60,211 nt of DNA from Pseudomonadota bacterium (GTDB lineage Bacteria > Pseudomonadota > Alphaproteobacteria > Micavibrionales > UBA2020), in contig JAJZTA010000002.1 of the NCBI GenBank assembly GCA_021849295.1, positions 115,989 through 176,199 on the forward strand. The letters are read 5' to 3'. This document shows, piece by piece, positions 26,501 to 34,632 of this stretch. The position numbers were made by a program, and so were the translations under genes. A model generated the notes under the pieces. The model did not search any database, was not told the DNA's origin, and worked only from the letters and a program-made list of their open reading frames with translations. Every line of letters starts with the position of its first letter. The stretch's first letter is position 1.

Positions 26501-28366
26501 GCCCAGCAGCTCGAAATCGTGGATCCAGACGGTTTTGGCGCCGCGCCCCGCGGGACGCACTTCATAAGGCATCTCCGAGAGGCCTTTCAGCCCCATGTTT
26601 TCCAGCACCGGAAGAATGTCGGAGAGCGTAACGGGCACGTCCTTGTGATAGACCTTGAGGCGCGCCGCGTTTTCCGGCTCGCCCTGCAGGCGGTAGAAAT
26701 CGACGCAGATTTTGTCGTCGCTGTGCAGCAGGTCCTCGAGCCGGCGGATATCGTGGAGCGCGTTGTTGATATCGACGGATTCATGGTACGCGCCGGAAAA
26801 GGCCCTGCCGTAGGCGTCGGCCAGCGCCACGCCCTGCGTCTTACCGTGCGTCATGATCAGCACCTGGCGCAGGCGCTCGTCCCACTCGCGGCCGATCTCG
26901 ATGAGCTTGCGTTCGGTTTCCTCTTGATCGAAGCGCTGGCGCGGGCCTTCGTTGAAACGGATCGTGAAGAGGATGCGCGCCAGCGGGCTGTCGTCGAGGT
27001 TGGTGAAGTAATTGGTGTATTCTCCGCCGACGGCCTCTTCGAGGATCGCCCCTGCCTGCGAGCGAAATTTGGTGTTGTAGCGGTCGCGCGGCACGTAAAC
27101 GAGGCACGACATATATTGCTGCATCGGGTCTTCGTGGGTGAAGAGCGCGACGCGGTGGCGCGCCTGCAGGCCGAGCAGGCCGATCGCCGTGTCGTAAAGC
27201 TCGCCGACCGAGGTCTGGAACAGTTCGTCGCGCGGCATGGTTTCGAGGATGTGCTCGAGCGCGGCGCGGTCGTGCGTGCCGGAATGGAAGCCGGATTTCT
27301 TGATGATATCGCGCACCTTCAGGCGCACCAGCGGCACCTCGCCGGTGCGGCAGGAATAGGTGCCGGAGGTGAACAGGCCGACGAACAGGTGCATGCCGGA
27401 AAGATGGCCCTTGCGGTCGTAGACGCGGATGCTGACGGCGTCGAGCGGCGCGCGGCGGTGGACGGCGGAATACTGGTCGATCAGCTTGCTGATCATGACC
27501 GGCGTCTTCGCGTTCCGCATGGCGGCGATCTCGGGCGAGCCGACGCCCTGCCCGAAGCAGCCGGTCTTGTTGTGCTTCAAAACGCCCAGCACCGAGCCCT
27601 GCACGGGCAGGGACTGCGTTTTGGCGCCGCTGCCGGAGAACTTGAACGCGCGGTAGCCGAGGAAGGTGAAGTTGCTGTTTTGCAGGTACTTCAGGAAATC
27701 GTAGGCCTCGCCCAGATCGTCGGGGCGCGCCGGATCGTTCGACGAGGCTTCCAGCGTGCGCACGACGTCGTCCATCCTCACCATCAGGTTCTTCCAGTCG
27801 CCGGTCGCGGCGCGCACGTCGTCGAGCACGGCGTGCAGACGCTTTTCGAGCTTGACCGACGCCTCCGGCGAGAGCATTTGCTCGAGCTGGATGTGAACGT
27901 GGGATTCGGTGATGTAGCCGCGGCTCTTTTCCGCGCAGATGTCTTTCAGCTTGCCGCCTTTGCCGCGCTCGGCCTGCACGATGGGGTGGAACATGACCTC
28001 TATCGTCAGGTTCTGCGCCGCGAGTTCCGCCGTGACGGAATCGATGATGAACGGCATGTCGTCGTTGATCATCTGGATGACGGTGTGCGGTGCATGCCAG
28101 CCGTCGCGCTTTTGTTCGGGCGTGAAGACGCGGACGTTCGGCCTGTGCGGCTTGCGCGTCTCGGCGGCGGCATACAGGGATGAGATCACCTGATGAAGAT
28201 CCTTCGCGCTCCATCCCTCCATGTCCTCGACCGGAACGCGTTGATAAAAAGCTTTTGAAAAAGCGGCCAGCGTTTTCTTTTCTGTGCTCATGTTTCTTCC
28301 TTGCGCGACTTGGGCGCTGTTATTTTTGGCGTGGGCGGGATGTTTGCGGGAATGGGATACCGACAT
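23507..28366 (-). CDS. gdhB: NAD-specific glutamate dehydrogenase, large (GDH2/L-180) type
   Basis: A 1,619-residue enzyme that deaminates glutamate to 2-oxoglutarate with NAD, usually catabolic. Length matches the large bacterial family (about 1,600). The long N-terminal region carries ACT-like segments (for example INDDMPFIIDSVTAEL). The catalytic core near residues 800-900 has GGIRWSDRHDDFRTE and GAKGGFVVKQ, and the NAD-binding part has VGVGDMAGDVFGNGML and GEGANLGVTQ. The start at 28366 has AGGAG nine bases upstream; 28291 (with GGAAG) would remove 25 basic residues and is equally possible. A long reading frame antisense to this gene is a codon-bias shadow. Confidence 0.95.
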   Translation of the reverse strand: MSVSHSRKHPAHAKNNSAQVAQGRNMSTEKKTLAAFSKAFYQRVPVEDMEGWSAKDLHQVISSLYAAAETRKPHRPNVRVFTPEQKRDGWHAPHTVIQMINDDMPFIIDSVTAELAAQNLTIEVMFHPIVQAERGKGGKLKDICAEKSRGYITESHVHIQLEQMLSPEASVKLEKRLHAVLDDVRAATGDWKNLMVRMDDVVRTLEASSNDPARPDDLGEAYDFLKYLQNSNFTFLGYRAFKFSGSGAKTQSLPVQGSVLGVLKHNKTGCFGQGVGSPEIAAMRNAKTPVMISKLIDQYSAVHRRAPLDAVSIRVYDRKGHLSGMHLFVGLFTSGTYSCRTGEVPLVRLKVRDIIKKSGFHSGTHDRAALEHILETMPRDELFQTSVGELYDTAIGLLGLQARHRVALFTHEDPMQQYMSCLVYVPRDRYNTKFRSQAGAILEEAVGGEYTNYFTNLDDSPLARILFTIRFNEGPRQRFDQEETERKLIEIGREWDERLRQVLIMTHGKTQGVALADAYGRAFSGAYHESVDINNALHDIRRLEDLLHSDDKICVDFYRLQGEPENAARLKVYHKDVPVTLSDILPVLENMGLKGLSEMPYEVRPAGRGAKTVWIHDFELLGVEKIRLDLVKANFEETFLQVWKGRAENDALNKLVLNANLTWREIIILRTYNKCMRQQKFPFSVVYIEQVLGMYPKIARELVNMYLEMHDPKLKMPLDKRGRKAGARIEGMLQDVQKLDHDRILRGFKALIENTLRTNYFQTHADGTPKSVLAVKLNSHNIPDLPLPRPHVEIFVYSSRVEAVHLRGGEIARGGIRWSDRHDDFRTEILGLMKSQMVKNAVIVPVGAKGGFVVKQPPKTGGRAAYQEEGIECYKIFIRALLDLTDNNVGGKIVRPRDVVCYDDIDPYLVVAADKGTATFSNIANALSADKGFWLADAFASGGSAGYDHKAIGITARGGWESVMRHFHEMGKNTQTQPFTLVGVGDMAGDVFGNGMLLSKKMRLLGAFNHVHIFCDPDPDMAQSYAERARLFKTRGGWDMYDKKKLSAGGMIYERSAKTLKLTPQIKKCFGIEADSVTPDELIVAILKADVELIWFGGIGTYIKSSKQSQADVDDKSNDSIRVNANEVRAKVIGEGANLGVTQLARIEYARRGGRINTDFIDNSGGVDCSDHEVNIKILLADVMAKGKLTLTQRNKLLQKMTKEVAALVLRDNYQQTQSLSLLQFRAKKDLGRHAEFIRDLEKAGLIRRSLEGLPDEETLNRLAHEGKGLTRPEFCVLLAYAKMTLFTQLMKTDIPDDPALEGLLFDYFPKELHKYGKEIRNHKLKRGIIATQVVNVLVNRMGPTFVQSRILKVGASDEEVIRAFMIVMESFRVDEIFKSVEALDGKVPYQAQMAAFHEIAQMVKRAVTWFLRFGGGHLQVREGIESYKPGVEMLRRDIKRVIPVGIAEGLARTEAQLINKGLPEDIAEEIAVLDLLSSANDIITIAHKTKCDIRAIAVAYFETGELLGLDWLRRQAAHIDPQNTWQSRVVSGLTDDFFSQQAELTAAILQERGKRQKISGTAAQQQKKRIDAWFESHDDIVSKIVQMVSDLKHEKDIELEMLTLVSQRIGQLVLSARG

Positions 28367-28484
28367 GCGAAGACTCCTGTTTTCCTGACATGATAGGGTA
28401 GCCGAGTATAGAAAGAGTTAAAACACCTTGAATTAAAAAAATGGCGCAAAAACGCGCCTGAAAATGCCGCAGTGCAGCATGATA

Positions 28485-28515
28485 AAAAGGGCGTACCATT
28501 CCGGTACGCCCTTTT
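28485..28515 (-). terminator. Rho-independent terminator downstream of the peroxiredoxin gene
   Basis: A perfect 13-bp stem (28485-28497 with 28503-28515) and a five-base loop. On the - strand, T residues in and after the stem form the U tract. The symmetric A/T arms mean it could work in both directions. It lies about 50 bases after the ahpC-type gene and upstream of the gdh promoter region. Confidence 0.85.
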
Positions 28516-28536
28516 CAAATCGCTATAAAAGCAGAC

Positions 28537-28579
28537 TTTTAAGCCGCGAGCGGCCTATTGGTTTTAAGCCGCGAGCGGC
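28537..28579. repeat. 18-bp direct repeat at the peroxiredoxin 3' end
   Basis: The bases TTTTAAGCCGCGAGCGGC occur at 28537-28554 and again at 28562-28579. The second copy is the last codons and stop of the peroxiredoxin gene. The seven-base spacer makes the period 25. It looks like a local slippage duplication of the gene end. Confidence 0.85.
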
Positions 28580-29106
28580 TTGTCGCCCTTCTTCCAGCCG
28601 CACTGGATCAGGCCGCCGTTTTGCAGGCCGTCCAGAATGCGCAGGACTTCCTCGACGTTGCGGCCGACGCTCAGGTCGTTTACGGAAACGTGACGGATGA
28701 CGCCCTTCGGATCGACGATGAAGGTGGCGCGCAGGCAGACGCCCGCGCCTTCATGCAGGATGCCGAGCGCGTTGGACAGTTCGTGCTTAATGTCGGAGAG
28801 CATCGGGAACGGCAGGTTCTTCAGGTCCGGATGGCTCTTGCGCCAGTTGAGGTGGACGAAGTCGCTGTCCGTGCTCATGCCCAGCACTTGCGCCTTGCGG
28901 CCTTCGAATTCCTTGTTGAGTTCGCCGAAGGTGGCGATTTCAGTCGGGCAGACGAAGGTGAAGTCCTTCGGCCACGCGAACACGACCAGCCACTTGTCCT
29001 TGTAGCTTTCGTTGGTGATCTGCTTGAAGGACTTGCTGGTGTCGTCGTCCGAGGAAACGACGCCCGTCAGTTTGAATTCCGGAAATTTATGACCAACAGT
29101 CAACAT
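28564..29106 (-). CDS. 2-Cys peroxiredoxin, AhpC/TSA family
   Basis: A 180-residue thiol peroxidase that reduces hydrogen peroxide and organic peroxides. The peroxidatic Cys is in DFTFVCPTEIATFG near residue 52, with the Thr and Pro of the active site. The probable resolving Cys is in LIQCGWKKG near the C-terminus. LRATFIVDPKGVIRH is the conserved Arg block. No AhpD or AhpF reductase gene is adjacent. AAGGG precedes the ATG. The gene is monocistronic, ending at a strong terminator. Confidence 0.9.
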   Translation of the reverse strand: MLTVGHKFPEFKLTGVVSSDDDTSKSFKQITNESYKDKWLVVFAWPKDFTFVCPTEIATFGELNKEFEGRKAQVLGMSTDSDFVHLNWRKSHPDLKNLPFPMLSDIKHELSNALGILHEGAGVCLRATFIVDPKGVIRHVSVNDLSVGRNVEEVLRILDGLQNGGLIQCGWKKGDKPLAA

Positions 29107-29192
29107 GATATATACCCTTTCTGCTGCTTGGATTTTTGAATTAGGACCAGCGATAAAATGCGCCGCCTCAGGGGGTTTGTCAACATATAGCC

Positions 29193-30074
29193 TTACACAC
29201 CAGCCTTAAGAATTATCAGCGCGATCGCGCAGGCGACCACGCCCAGCCCCGCGCGGATGTTGCCTTTGTCCTTGTGCTTGATAAAGCGGTAAAAAAGCAG
29301 GATCAGGACGGAATCGAGCAGATTGAGCGCGGAAACATAGGCCGGATTGTCCACGTAGTAATAAGCCATAATATCGAGGGCGACCATCAGCACCATCGCC
29401 GATCCTACAATGATACCGCCCTGCCACGCCTGCTTCTCGAAGAAGGCTGCGCGCGAAACCGGCTTTTTGACCGCGTAATACAGCAGCCACAACGTCATCA
29501 TACTCAGGGCCTCGACGAAGACATAAGACGCAGGCCCTTTGGCGAGCGGCGCGTGCAGCGTGGCCTTTTTGGTCAGCAGCGGCCCGACCACCGCGGCGAG
29601 CAGCACAAACCAGATCATCCTGAGGGCGCGCATCGAAACCTCGCATTTCTTCAACTGCGCGGCGGAAAAGGCGAACAGGCAGAGGACGAGGAAGATCAGC
29701 CCGCTGCGCACCGGCACGGCGAAATATTTGTCGAGCAGGCCGGGCTCGACGGCGAACCATAATAGAAAACTGAAAATCACCGACGCGGGAATGAGCCGCG
29801 AGATCGCGCCCGCGCCCGCCCTGGATATGCTGTTGAAGAAGATCACGTCACTGACCGCCCAGATCACCGCGCCCGAGCAGACATAGGCGTAAAAGAGCGG
29901 GTCCCGCGGCAGCCCCTGCACGATCACGAAGGGGATCAGCGCCGTGGCGCAGACGACCTTGCACCAGAAGGCCATCACATAGCCGTTGACCTTGAAACGC
30001 TCCTGCACAAGCAGCATCGTGGCGGACAATACCGCCGACGCCGACCCGAACACCGCCCACACAGGAAACATCAT
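29193..30074 (-). CDS. EamA/DMT-family membrane transporter
   Basis: A 293-residue protein with about ten hydrophobic helices in two halves, the layout of drug/metabolite transporters. Each half carries the loosely conserved helix ends (SGAVIWAVSDVIFFNSI in the first, YYYVDNPAYVSALNLLDSV in the second). The start is placed at the ATG pair 30074/30071; a GTG at 30089 is an alternative. It stands alone, diverging from a lipoprotein gene. Substrate unknown. Confidence 0.7.
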   Translation of the reverse strand: MMFPVWAVFGSASAVLSATMLLVQERFKVNGYVMAFWCKVVCATALIPFVIVQGLPRDPLFYAYVCSGAVIWAVSDVIFFNSISRAGAGAISRLIPASVIFSFLLWFAVEPGLLDKYFAVPVRSGLIFLVLCLFAFSAAQLKKCEVSMRALRMIWFVLLAAVVGPLLTKKATLHAPLAKGPASYVFVEALSMMTLWLLYYAVKKPVSRAAFFEKQAWQGGIIVGSAMVLMVALDIMAYYYVDNPAYVSALNLLDSVLILLFYRFIKHKDKGNIRAGLGVVACAIALIILKAGV

Positions 30075-30188
30075 CCCGTGACGATACACGGTTTGCGGGG
30101 TTGCAGAAAGACAATTACATGCAGACGTATTGATATAAACGCCCGCCCCCTGTTATAGTCGTTCAGGATCGCGGTCTTGGGAGATGAC

Positions 30189-30821
30189 ATGAAAAAGACA
30201 CCAAAGTTTTTTCGGGGTGCGGGTTTTTCGGCGGCGCTGACGGGGTTGTTGCTCGCGGGCTGCAGCCTTGTCCAACCCGGCATCAAAGCCGCGCCTGACG
30301 GCAAGAACGTAACCAATGAGGGGCGGCGCTTCAGAGTCAAATGGGACATCTCGAAAAAAGACAATCAACTGGTGCAGGGTTTTACCGTCAACGCGAAAGG
30401 CAAATACAGGGTCGTGCTGGACTGCCGCGCGATCGACAAAAAGACTTTCAATTACGAAGACCGCAACAAGCTGATCGACTTTCTCAGCCTCTCGCCGACC
30501 GGCCACCAAACGGGCGTCGTCATTCCGGTCACGATGAAGATCGACCGGATCGACGGCAAGAAAGTCACGCCGCTGGTGCCGGAAGAAAACATCAACACCT
30601 ATGGTCTGGACTCGGGCGGGCTGTACCACATGTCGCGCTATATTCACGACTATATAAACTTCCCCGCCGGAAAATACAGGATCACCATCAGCGCGGACCA
30701 CGCCGTAAAACTGCCACCGGACGTGGAAACGTTTCTGGAGGTTTCAAACGACGAAAAACCGAAGCCTTTCTACGTCAAGGTCTTCGGCCCAAACGGTTGG
30801 CCTCAATATTTACAACACTGA
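30189..30821 (+). CDS. Lipoprotein of unknown function (possibly DUF5625-like)
   Basis: A 210-residue lipoprotein: basic start, hydrophobic segment and lipobox LLAGCS with Cys near residue 26. The mature part is beta-rich, with alternating strands such as GKYRVVLDC, GVVIPVTMKID and GKYRITISAD, suggesting an immunoglobulin-like or sandwich fold. The order of strands recalls DUF5625 lipoproteins, a weak eye-only match. GGAG lies five bases before the ATG. It converges with the metallophosphoesterase gene with no gap. Confidence 0.6.
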   Translation: MKKTPKFFRGAGFSAALTGLLLAGCSLVQPGIKAAPDGKNVTNEGRRFRVKWDISKKDNQLVQGFTVNAKGKYRVVLDCRAIDKKTFNYEDRNKLIDFLSLSPTGHQTGVVIPVTMKIDRIDGKKVTPLVPEENINTYGLDSGGLYHMSRYIHDYINFPAGKYRITISADHAVKLPPDVETFLEVSNDEKPKPFYVKVFGPNGWPQYLQH

Positions 30822-31619
30822 CTACGCCACCTTCAGCGCGGTCGGCTTGTAATTTTTGTCCGCATAGCCGGGATGGCCGCGCGGGTTCTCGTGATAGAGG
30901 ACGCCGTCGATGGTCTTCGTGCCCGGCGCGTGCTGGTGTCCGAACAGCCAGAGTTTGACCTTCTTCCCCGTGTCGTATTTGAGCAAACGGCGCAGCTTGC
31001 CCGAGCCCATGATCGCCTGTCTTTCCCGCGAAGTGCCCGGCTTGACCACGAGCAGATCGGCGCGCGGCACGGTGTGCGTCACCACGACGATGGTATGGAT
31101 CGACTTGTCCTTGTTGAAATCGATAACCTGATCGCGCAAGGCGTAATAGTCGCGCCGCGCCATCTTCGAGAACTGCGCCGCCTGATTGAAGCTGGCTTTC
31201 AGATATCCGCGCGCCTTGCGGAGCGCCCGCCAGCGCGAGAGGCCCTTGATCATCCTGTAATCCCAATGCCCGTTGCGGCCGATGATCGCGACGCCGTCCT
31301 GCACGAAAGGCTTGTCGCGCAAATAAACCACGTTCGGCATCTGCGCGATGCCCTTGCGCAGGGTTTCCTCGGTGGCGCGGAAGTTGAAATCGTACTTGAA
31401 GCCGGGCGCGCCGGTGCGGAACTCGTGATTGCCGTCGACGAACAGCACGGTCTTGTAAACCGCGGCGATTTTTTTGATTTCGGCAAGGCAGGTCGCGGGG
31501 TCCGACGCCACGTCGCCGGCGACGATGGCGATGTCATTTTTTTTCAGCGCCGCGTAATCAAGCGCATCGGCATGCTGCTCGGCGTGCAAATCGCTGTAGA
31601 AATCGACGGAGAGAGACAC
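30822..31619 (-). CDS. Calcineurin-like metallophosphoesterase, copy 2 of a tandem pair
   Basis: A 265-residue phosphoesterase with the two-metal motifs in order: SDLHAE (DxH) near residue 8, AGD near 35, DGNHE near 70, VVTHT near 180 and FGHQH near 225. A GTG start at 31619 is chosen: GAGGAG lies eight bases upstream, and the resulting N-terminus aligns residue for residue with the neighbouring copy. A TTG at 31661 would add 14 unaligned residues. The large spacer between GNHE and THT contains GRNGHWDYRMIKG, shared with the paralogue. Substrate unknown. Confidence 0.8.
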   Translation of the reverse strand: MSLSVDFYSDLHAEQHADALDYAALKKNDIAIVAGDVASDPATCLAEIKKIAAVYKTVLFVDGNHEFRTGAPGFKYDFNFRATEETLRKGIAQMPNVVYLRDKPFVQDGVAIIGRNGHWDYRMIKGLSRWRALRKARGYLKASFNQAAQFSKMARRDYYALRDQVIDFNKDKSIHTIVVVTHTVPRADLLVVKPGTSRERQAIMGSGKLRRLLKYDTGKKVKLWLFGHQHAPGTKTIDGVLYHENPRGHPGYADKNYKPTALKVA

Positions 31620-31709
31620 TCCCGGAAACTCCTCATCCAAACTCTGTAAACTGTCGGACAAGCTAAGCAGACTACGGGAAAACAGTCAACGTCACGCTAT
31701 ATGGAATAT

Positions 31710-32501
31710 TCAGGCAGTGAGTCTGACCGCGGAAGGCTTGTAATTTTTGGCGGTTTGCTGATCATGGCCGCGCGGGTTCTCTTGATAAAGAACGCCGTCT
31801 ATCTCCTGCTTCTTCGCGTTGTGCTGGTGGCCGAAGAACCAGAATTTGACCTTCTTGTTAGCGTCATATTGGAGAAGATGGCGCATCTGGCTCGAGCCCT
31901 TGATCGTCTGCCGTACGGGCGGGCCGTCGTGCAAAAGCTCCGCGCGCGGCACGGTGTGCGTCACCACGACGATGGTATGGATGGACGGGTCTTTATTGAA
32001 CCGGATGATCTGGTCGCGCAGGGCGTAATAGTCGCGCCGCGCCATCTTCGAGAAGGAGGCGGCCTTGTTGAAGCTCGTCTCCAGAATGCTGGCGCTGTCC
32101 TTGATCGCCTGCCGCCGCGGATACCCCTTCACCATCTTGTAATCCCAGTGGCCGTTGCGGCCGATGATCGCGACGCCGTCTTTGACGAACGGGGTGTCGC
32201 GCAGATAGACCACGTTGGGGATCTTGGCGATGCCGCGGCGCAGGTCTTCCTCCACCGCGTCGAAGTCGAAATTGTAGGCGTAGTCGGGCAGACCCTTACG
32301 GAATTCATGGTTGCCGTCGACGAACAGCACGGTCTTGTAGGCCGCGGCGATCCGCGCGAGTTCCGCAAGGCTGGTCGCGGGATCCGGCCCGAGATCGCCG
32401 GCCACGATGGCAATGTCGTTCTTCTTCAGCGCCGCATAGTCAAGCTGCTCGCTGTGCAGCTCGGCATGAAGATCGCTCATAAGATCGACGGAGAAAGACA
32501 T
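31710..32501 (-). CDS. Calcineurin-like metallophosphoesterase, copy 1 of a tandem pair
   Basis: A 263-residue paralogue of the next gene, identical to it at well over half of positions by eye, including long runs such as YAALKKNDIAIVAGD and KTVLFVDGNHEFR. The metal ligands SDLHAE, AGD, DGNHE, THT and FGHQH are all kept, so both copies look active. GGGAG precedes the ATG. The two genes are 90 bases apart with the GTG start used for copy 2, and probably form one transcription unit. Confidence 0.85.
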   Translation of the reverse strand: MSFSVDLMSDLHAELHSEQLDYAALKKNDIAIVAGDLGPDPATSLAELARIAAAYKTVLFVDGNHEFRKGLPDYAYNFDFDAVEEDLRRGIAKIPNVVYLRDTPFVKDGVAIIGRNGHWDYKMVKGYPRRQAIKDSASILETSFNKAASFSKMARRDYYALRDQIIRFNKDPSIHTIVVVTHTVPRAELLHDGPPVRQTIKGSSQMRHLLQYDANKKVKFWFFGHQHNAKKQEIDGVLYQENPRGHDQQTAKNYKPSAVRLTA

Positions 32502-32638
32502 TATATATGGGCTCCCGACGCGCAGCCCCGCCACGCGGACGGTCTGCGGAAAAGCGGTTAAGTCTATTATTAATATGGAATATACCCTATTTTACCGACT
32601 CTTGCAAAGTTATTTGGGCAGGGGTTCTGGCAAGCCTG

Positions 32639-32667
32639 TTGACAATTGAAAAACCTTACTTTATCCA
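32639..32667 (+). promoter_or_regulatory. Putative promoter of the tRNA-Thr gene
   Basis: A perfect -35 TTGACA at 32639-32644, a 17-base spacer and TATCCA at 32662-32667. The start would be near 32674, about 18 bases before the tRNA. Confidence 0.5.
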
Positions 32668-32691
32668 TGACGGCGGTCGGTATATCGCAAT

Positions 32692-32766
32692 GCTGTTGTA
32701 GCTCAGTGGTAGAGCACACCCTTGGTAAGGGTGAGGTCGAGAGTTCAATCCCCTCCAACAGCACCA
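32692..32766 (+). tRNA. tRNA-Thr (GGT)
   Basis: The cloverleaf is complete. Acceptor 32692-32698 pairs with 32756-32762. The D stem is GCTC/GAGC (32701-32704, 32712-32715). The five-base-pair anticodon stem is 32717-32721 with 32729-32733, and its seven-base loop holds anticodon GGT at 32724-32726. The T arm is at 32739-32755 with loop TTCAATC and one A-C mismatch. CCA is encoded at 32764-32766. No integrase or att-like duplication was seen next to it. Confidence 0.95.
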
Positions 32767-32889
32767 TTTCCTAAAATATCATGTACATAGGTAATTTATT
32801 GAAAGTTTTACATTGGGAATTAGCGCTTAATATCTCTGAAGGATACATCTTTCCCTTTGAAAATTATGGATATTTTTTAAAATAACAAG

Positions 32890-32918
32890 TTGACCAATTG
32901 GAAAATTGCTGCTCTATT
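32890..32918 (+). promoter_or_regulatory. Weak promoter candidate for the M23 peptidase gene
   Basis: TTGACC at 32890-32895 and TCTATT at 32913-32918 with 17-base spacing. The -10 element is poor. The 185 bases between the tRNA and the peptidase gene hold nothing else recognisable. Confidence 0.3.
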
Positions 32919-32951
32919 TCTGGAATGTGAATGTAGAAAAAGGAACACGAT

Positions 32952-34622
32952 TTGCCGTCCTTGTCCTCGAAGATTGAAAGCATCGCCTCCTCAAGAACCT
33001 CCAATAGATTTTCCGTTTCCAGCGCACTGATCGGCGCGGGGGCCACTTGCGTCGTTATGGCCGCCCTCGGCCTGTTCTCCAGCGCCGCGCCCAGAGTCCA
33101 TCAGGTTTCCGTTTCGCTCACCCAAAGCCGGCCGGTCGCCACGCAGGCATCCGTGCAGCAGGACAACGGCACGGAGACGGCGCAGAGCCTGAGCGAAGTC
33201 ACGCCCGCCGCCGGAGAAAAGGGCTTCAGCGCGGCGGCGGCGCTGCAGATGATCAACGCCGACACGCCGGAGCCAAAAATACAAATCGCCCCCGCGACGG
33301 CGGACACGGTCGCAACGAACGCGGCAACGCCCGCGCCGCGCCCGACGCAGACCGTGGCGCAGACCGTGGCGAAACCGGCGGCAAAAACCGCTGCGCAGCC
33401 CATGGCACAAACGGCGGCGGCAACGCCCGCGCCCAAGCCGCAGCAGCAGGCCAAAGCTGAAACCGCGGCGCAATTGTCCGCGCCCGCCATCACCTCCCGG
33501 AAAGTCATCACCCTCGGCAAAGGCGGCACGCTGGCCGGACTTTTGACCAACAGGGCGGGCGTTCCCCATCATCAGGCCTATCTGGCGGTCGGCGCGATGA
33601 CGAAGGTTTACGATCCGCGCAATATGCACGCCAGCGACAAAGTCACCGTTCTGTTCGCCAAAAAAGTTTTCGAGGGCATGAAGGTGACCGAGCGCGACGG
33701 CAGCACGGTCACGGTCTCCCGCGCCGGCGACGACAGTTTCGGCGCCAGCGTCATGCAGGTTATGCTCCACCCCGTCGTGCGCGAATTCAACGGCACGATC
33801 GGCGGCTCCCTTTACCTCTCGGCGCGCAAGAAGGGCGTGCCCGACAACGTCATCCTCGCCATGATCAAGCTTTACAAGCAGAGCGTCGACTTCAAGCACG
33901 GCGTCAAGCCGACCGACCTCTACAAGATCCTCTACCGCGAGTACGCGCGCGAAGACGGCACGATCGACAAGGCCAAGGGAACGGACATCCTCTATGCCGA
34001 TCTGGTGCTGGGCCACAAGAACATGCCGCTCTACCGCTATAAGGACGCGCACGGCGTCGTCGGCTATTACGACGAGCACGGCAAAGCGGCGCAGAAGTCC
34101 ATCTGGCGCCGCCCGATCCATGATTCATGGATCTCCTCGACGTTCGGCCCGCGGATCGACCCGATCACGCACCACAGGGGCTTCCACCCCGGCGTCGACT
34201 ACGCCGCGGACACCGGCACGCCCATCATGGCCGCCGGCGACGGCGTGATCACCGAACGGCACTGGTGGGGCGGTTACGGCCGCTACATCCGCATCCGCCA
34301 CTCGCGCCACCTCTCCACCGCCTACGGCCACATGTCGCGGTTCAAGAAAGGCCTGCACGTCGGTTCCCGCGTCAAGCAGGGCGAAGTGATCGGCTACGTC
34401 GGCATGACCGGCCACGCCACCGGCCCGCACCTGCACTTCGAAATTCTGGTCAACGGCCGCCAGCGCAACCCGCTGACGGTGCCCCTGCCGCACTTCGGCA
34501 AGAGCCTGCACGGCCACACGCTGCTCGCCTTCGAGCATCATATCCGCGACGTCACGGACACATACCGTCTGGCGGAACGCGAGAACGGTCCGCTCAGAGT
34601 GGCCTTGAACACCGCGCGCTAA
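32952..34622 (+). CDS. M23 (LytM) family peptidoglycan endopeptidase
   Basis: A 556-residue envelope protein. One membrane anchor lies at about residues 25-45, followed by a long Ala/Pro/Thr/Gln-rich linker (to ~175) and an intermediate domain with an opacity-associated/LysM-like beginning (KVITLGKGGTLAGLL). The C-terminal lysostaphin-type domain has GFHPGVDYAADTG (HxxxD), GYGRYIRIRHS, TAYGHMSRF and GPHLHFEI (HxH), so all zinc ligands are present and it should cleave peptide cross-links in the periplasm. The start is TTG, supported by AAAGGAA at good spacing; no ATG fits. It is followed closely by gluQ. Confidence 0.88.
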   Translation: MPSLSSKIESIASSRTSNRFSVSSALIGAGATCVVMAALGLFSSAAPRVHQVSVSLTQSRPVATQASVQQDNGTETAQSLSEVTPAAGEKGFSAAAALQMINADTPEPKIQIAPATADTVATNAATPAPRPTQTVAQTVAKPAAKTAAQPMAQTAAATPAPKPQQQAKAETAAQLSAPAITSRKVITLGKGGTLAGLLTNRAGVPHHQAYLAVGAMTKVYDPRNMHASDKVTVLFAKKVFEGMKVTERDGSTVTVSRAGDDSFGASVMQVMLHPVVREFNGTIGGSLYLSARKKGVPDNVILAMIKLYKQSVDFKHGVKPTDLYKILYREYAREDGTIDKAKGTDILYADLVLGHKNMPLYRYKDAHGVVGYYDEHGKAAQKSIWRRPIHDSWISSTFGPRIDPITHHRGFHPGVDYAADTGTPIMAAGDGVITERHWWGGYGRYIRIRHSRHLSTAYGHMSRFKKGLHVGSRVKQGEVIGYVGMTGHATGPHLHFEILVNGRQRNPLTVPLPHFGKSLHGHTLLAFEHHIRDVTDTYRLAERENGPLRVALNTAR

Positions 34623-34632
34623 GCCTTCTTCC

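Noticed and set aside
24788-28183. A 1,131-codon open frame on + opposite the glutamate dehydrogenase gene
   Set aside because: It is a shadow of the high-GC coding bias of the - strand gene. Its product is a low-complexity Val/Asp/Arg/Gln mix without motifs, and the - strand frame has a full set of family motifs.
32640-32960. Possible integration site at tRNA-Thr
   Set aside because: No integrase, no repeat of the tRNA 3' end and no mobile genes were seen in the flanking sequence.
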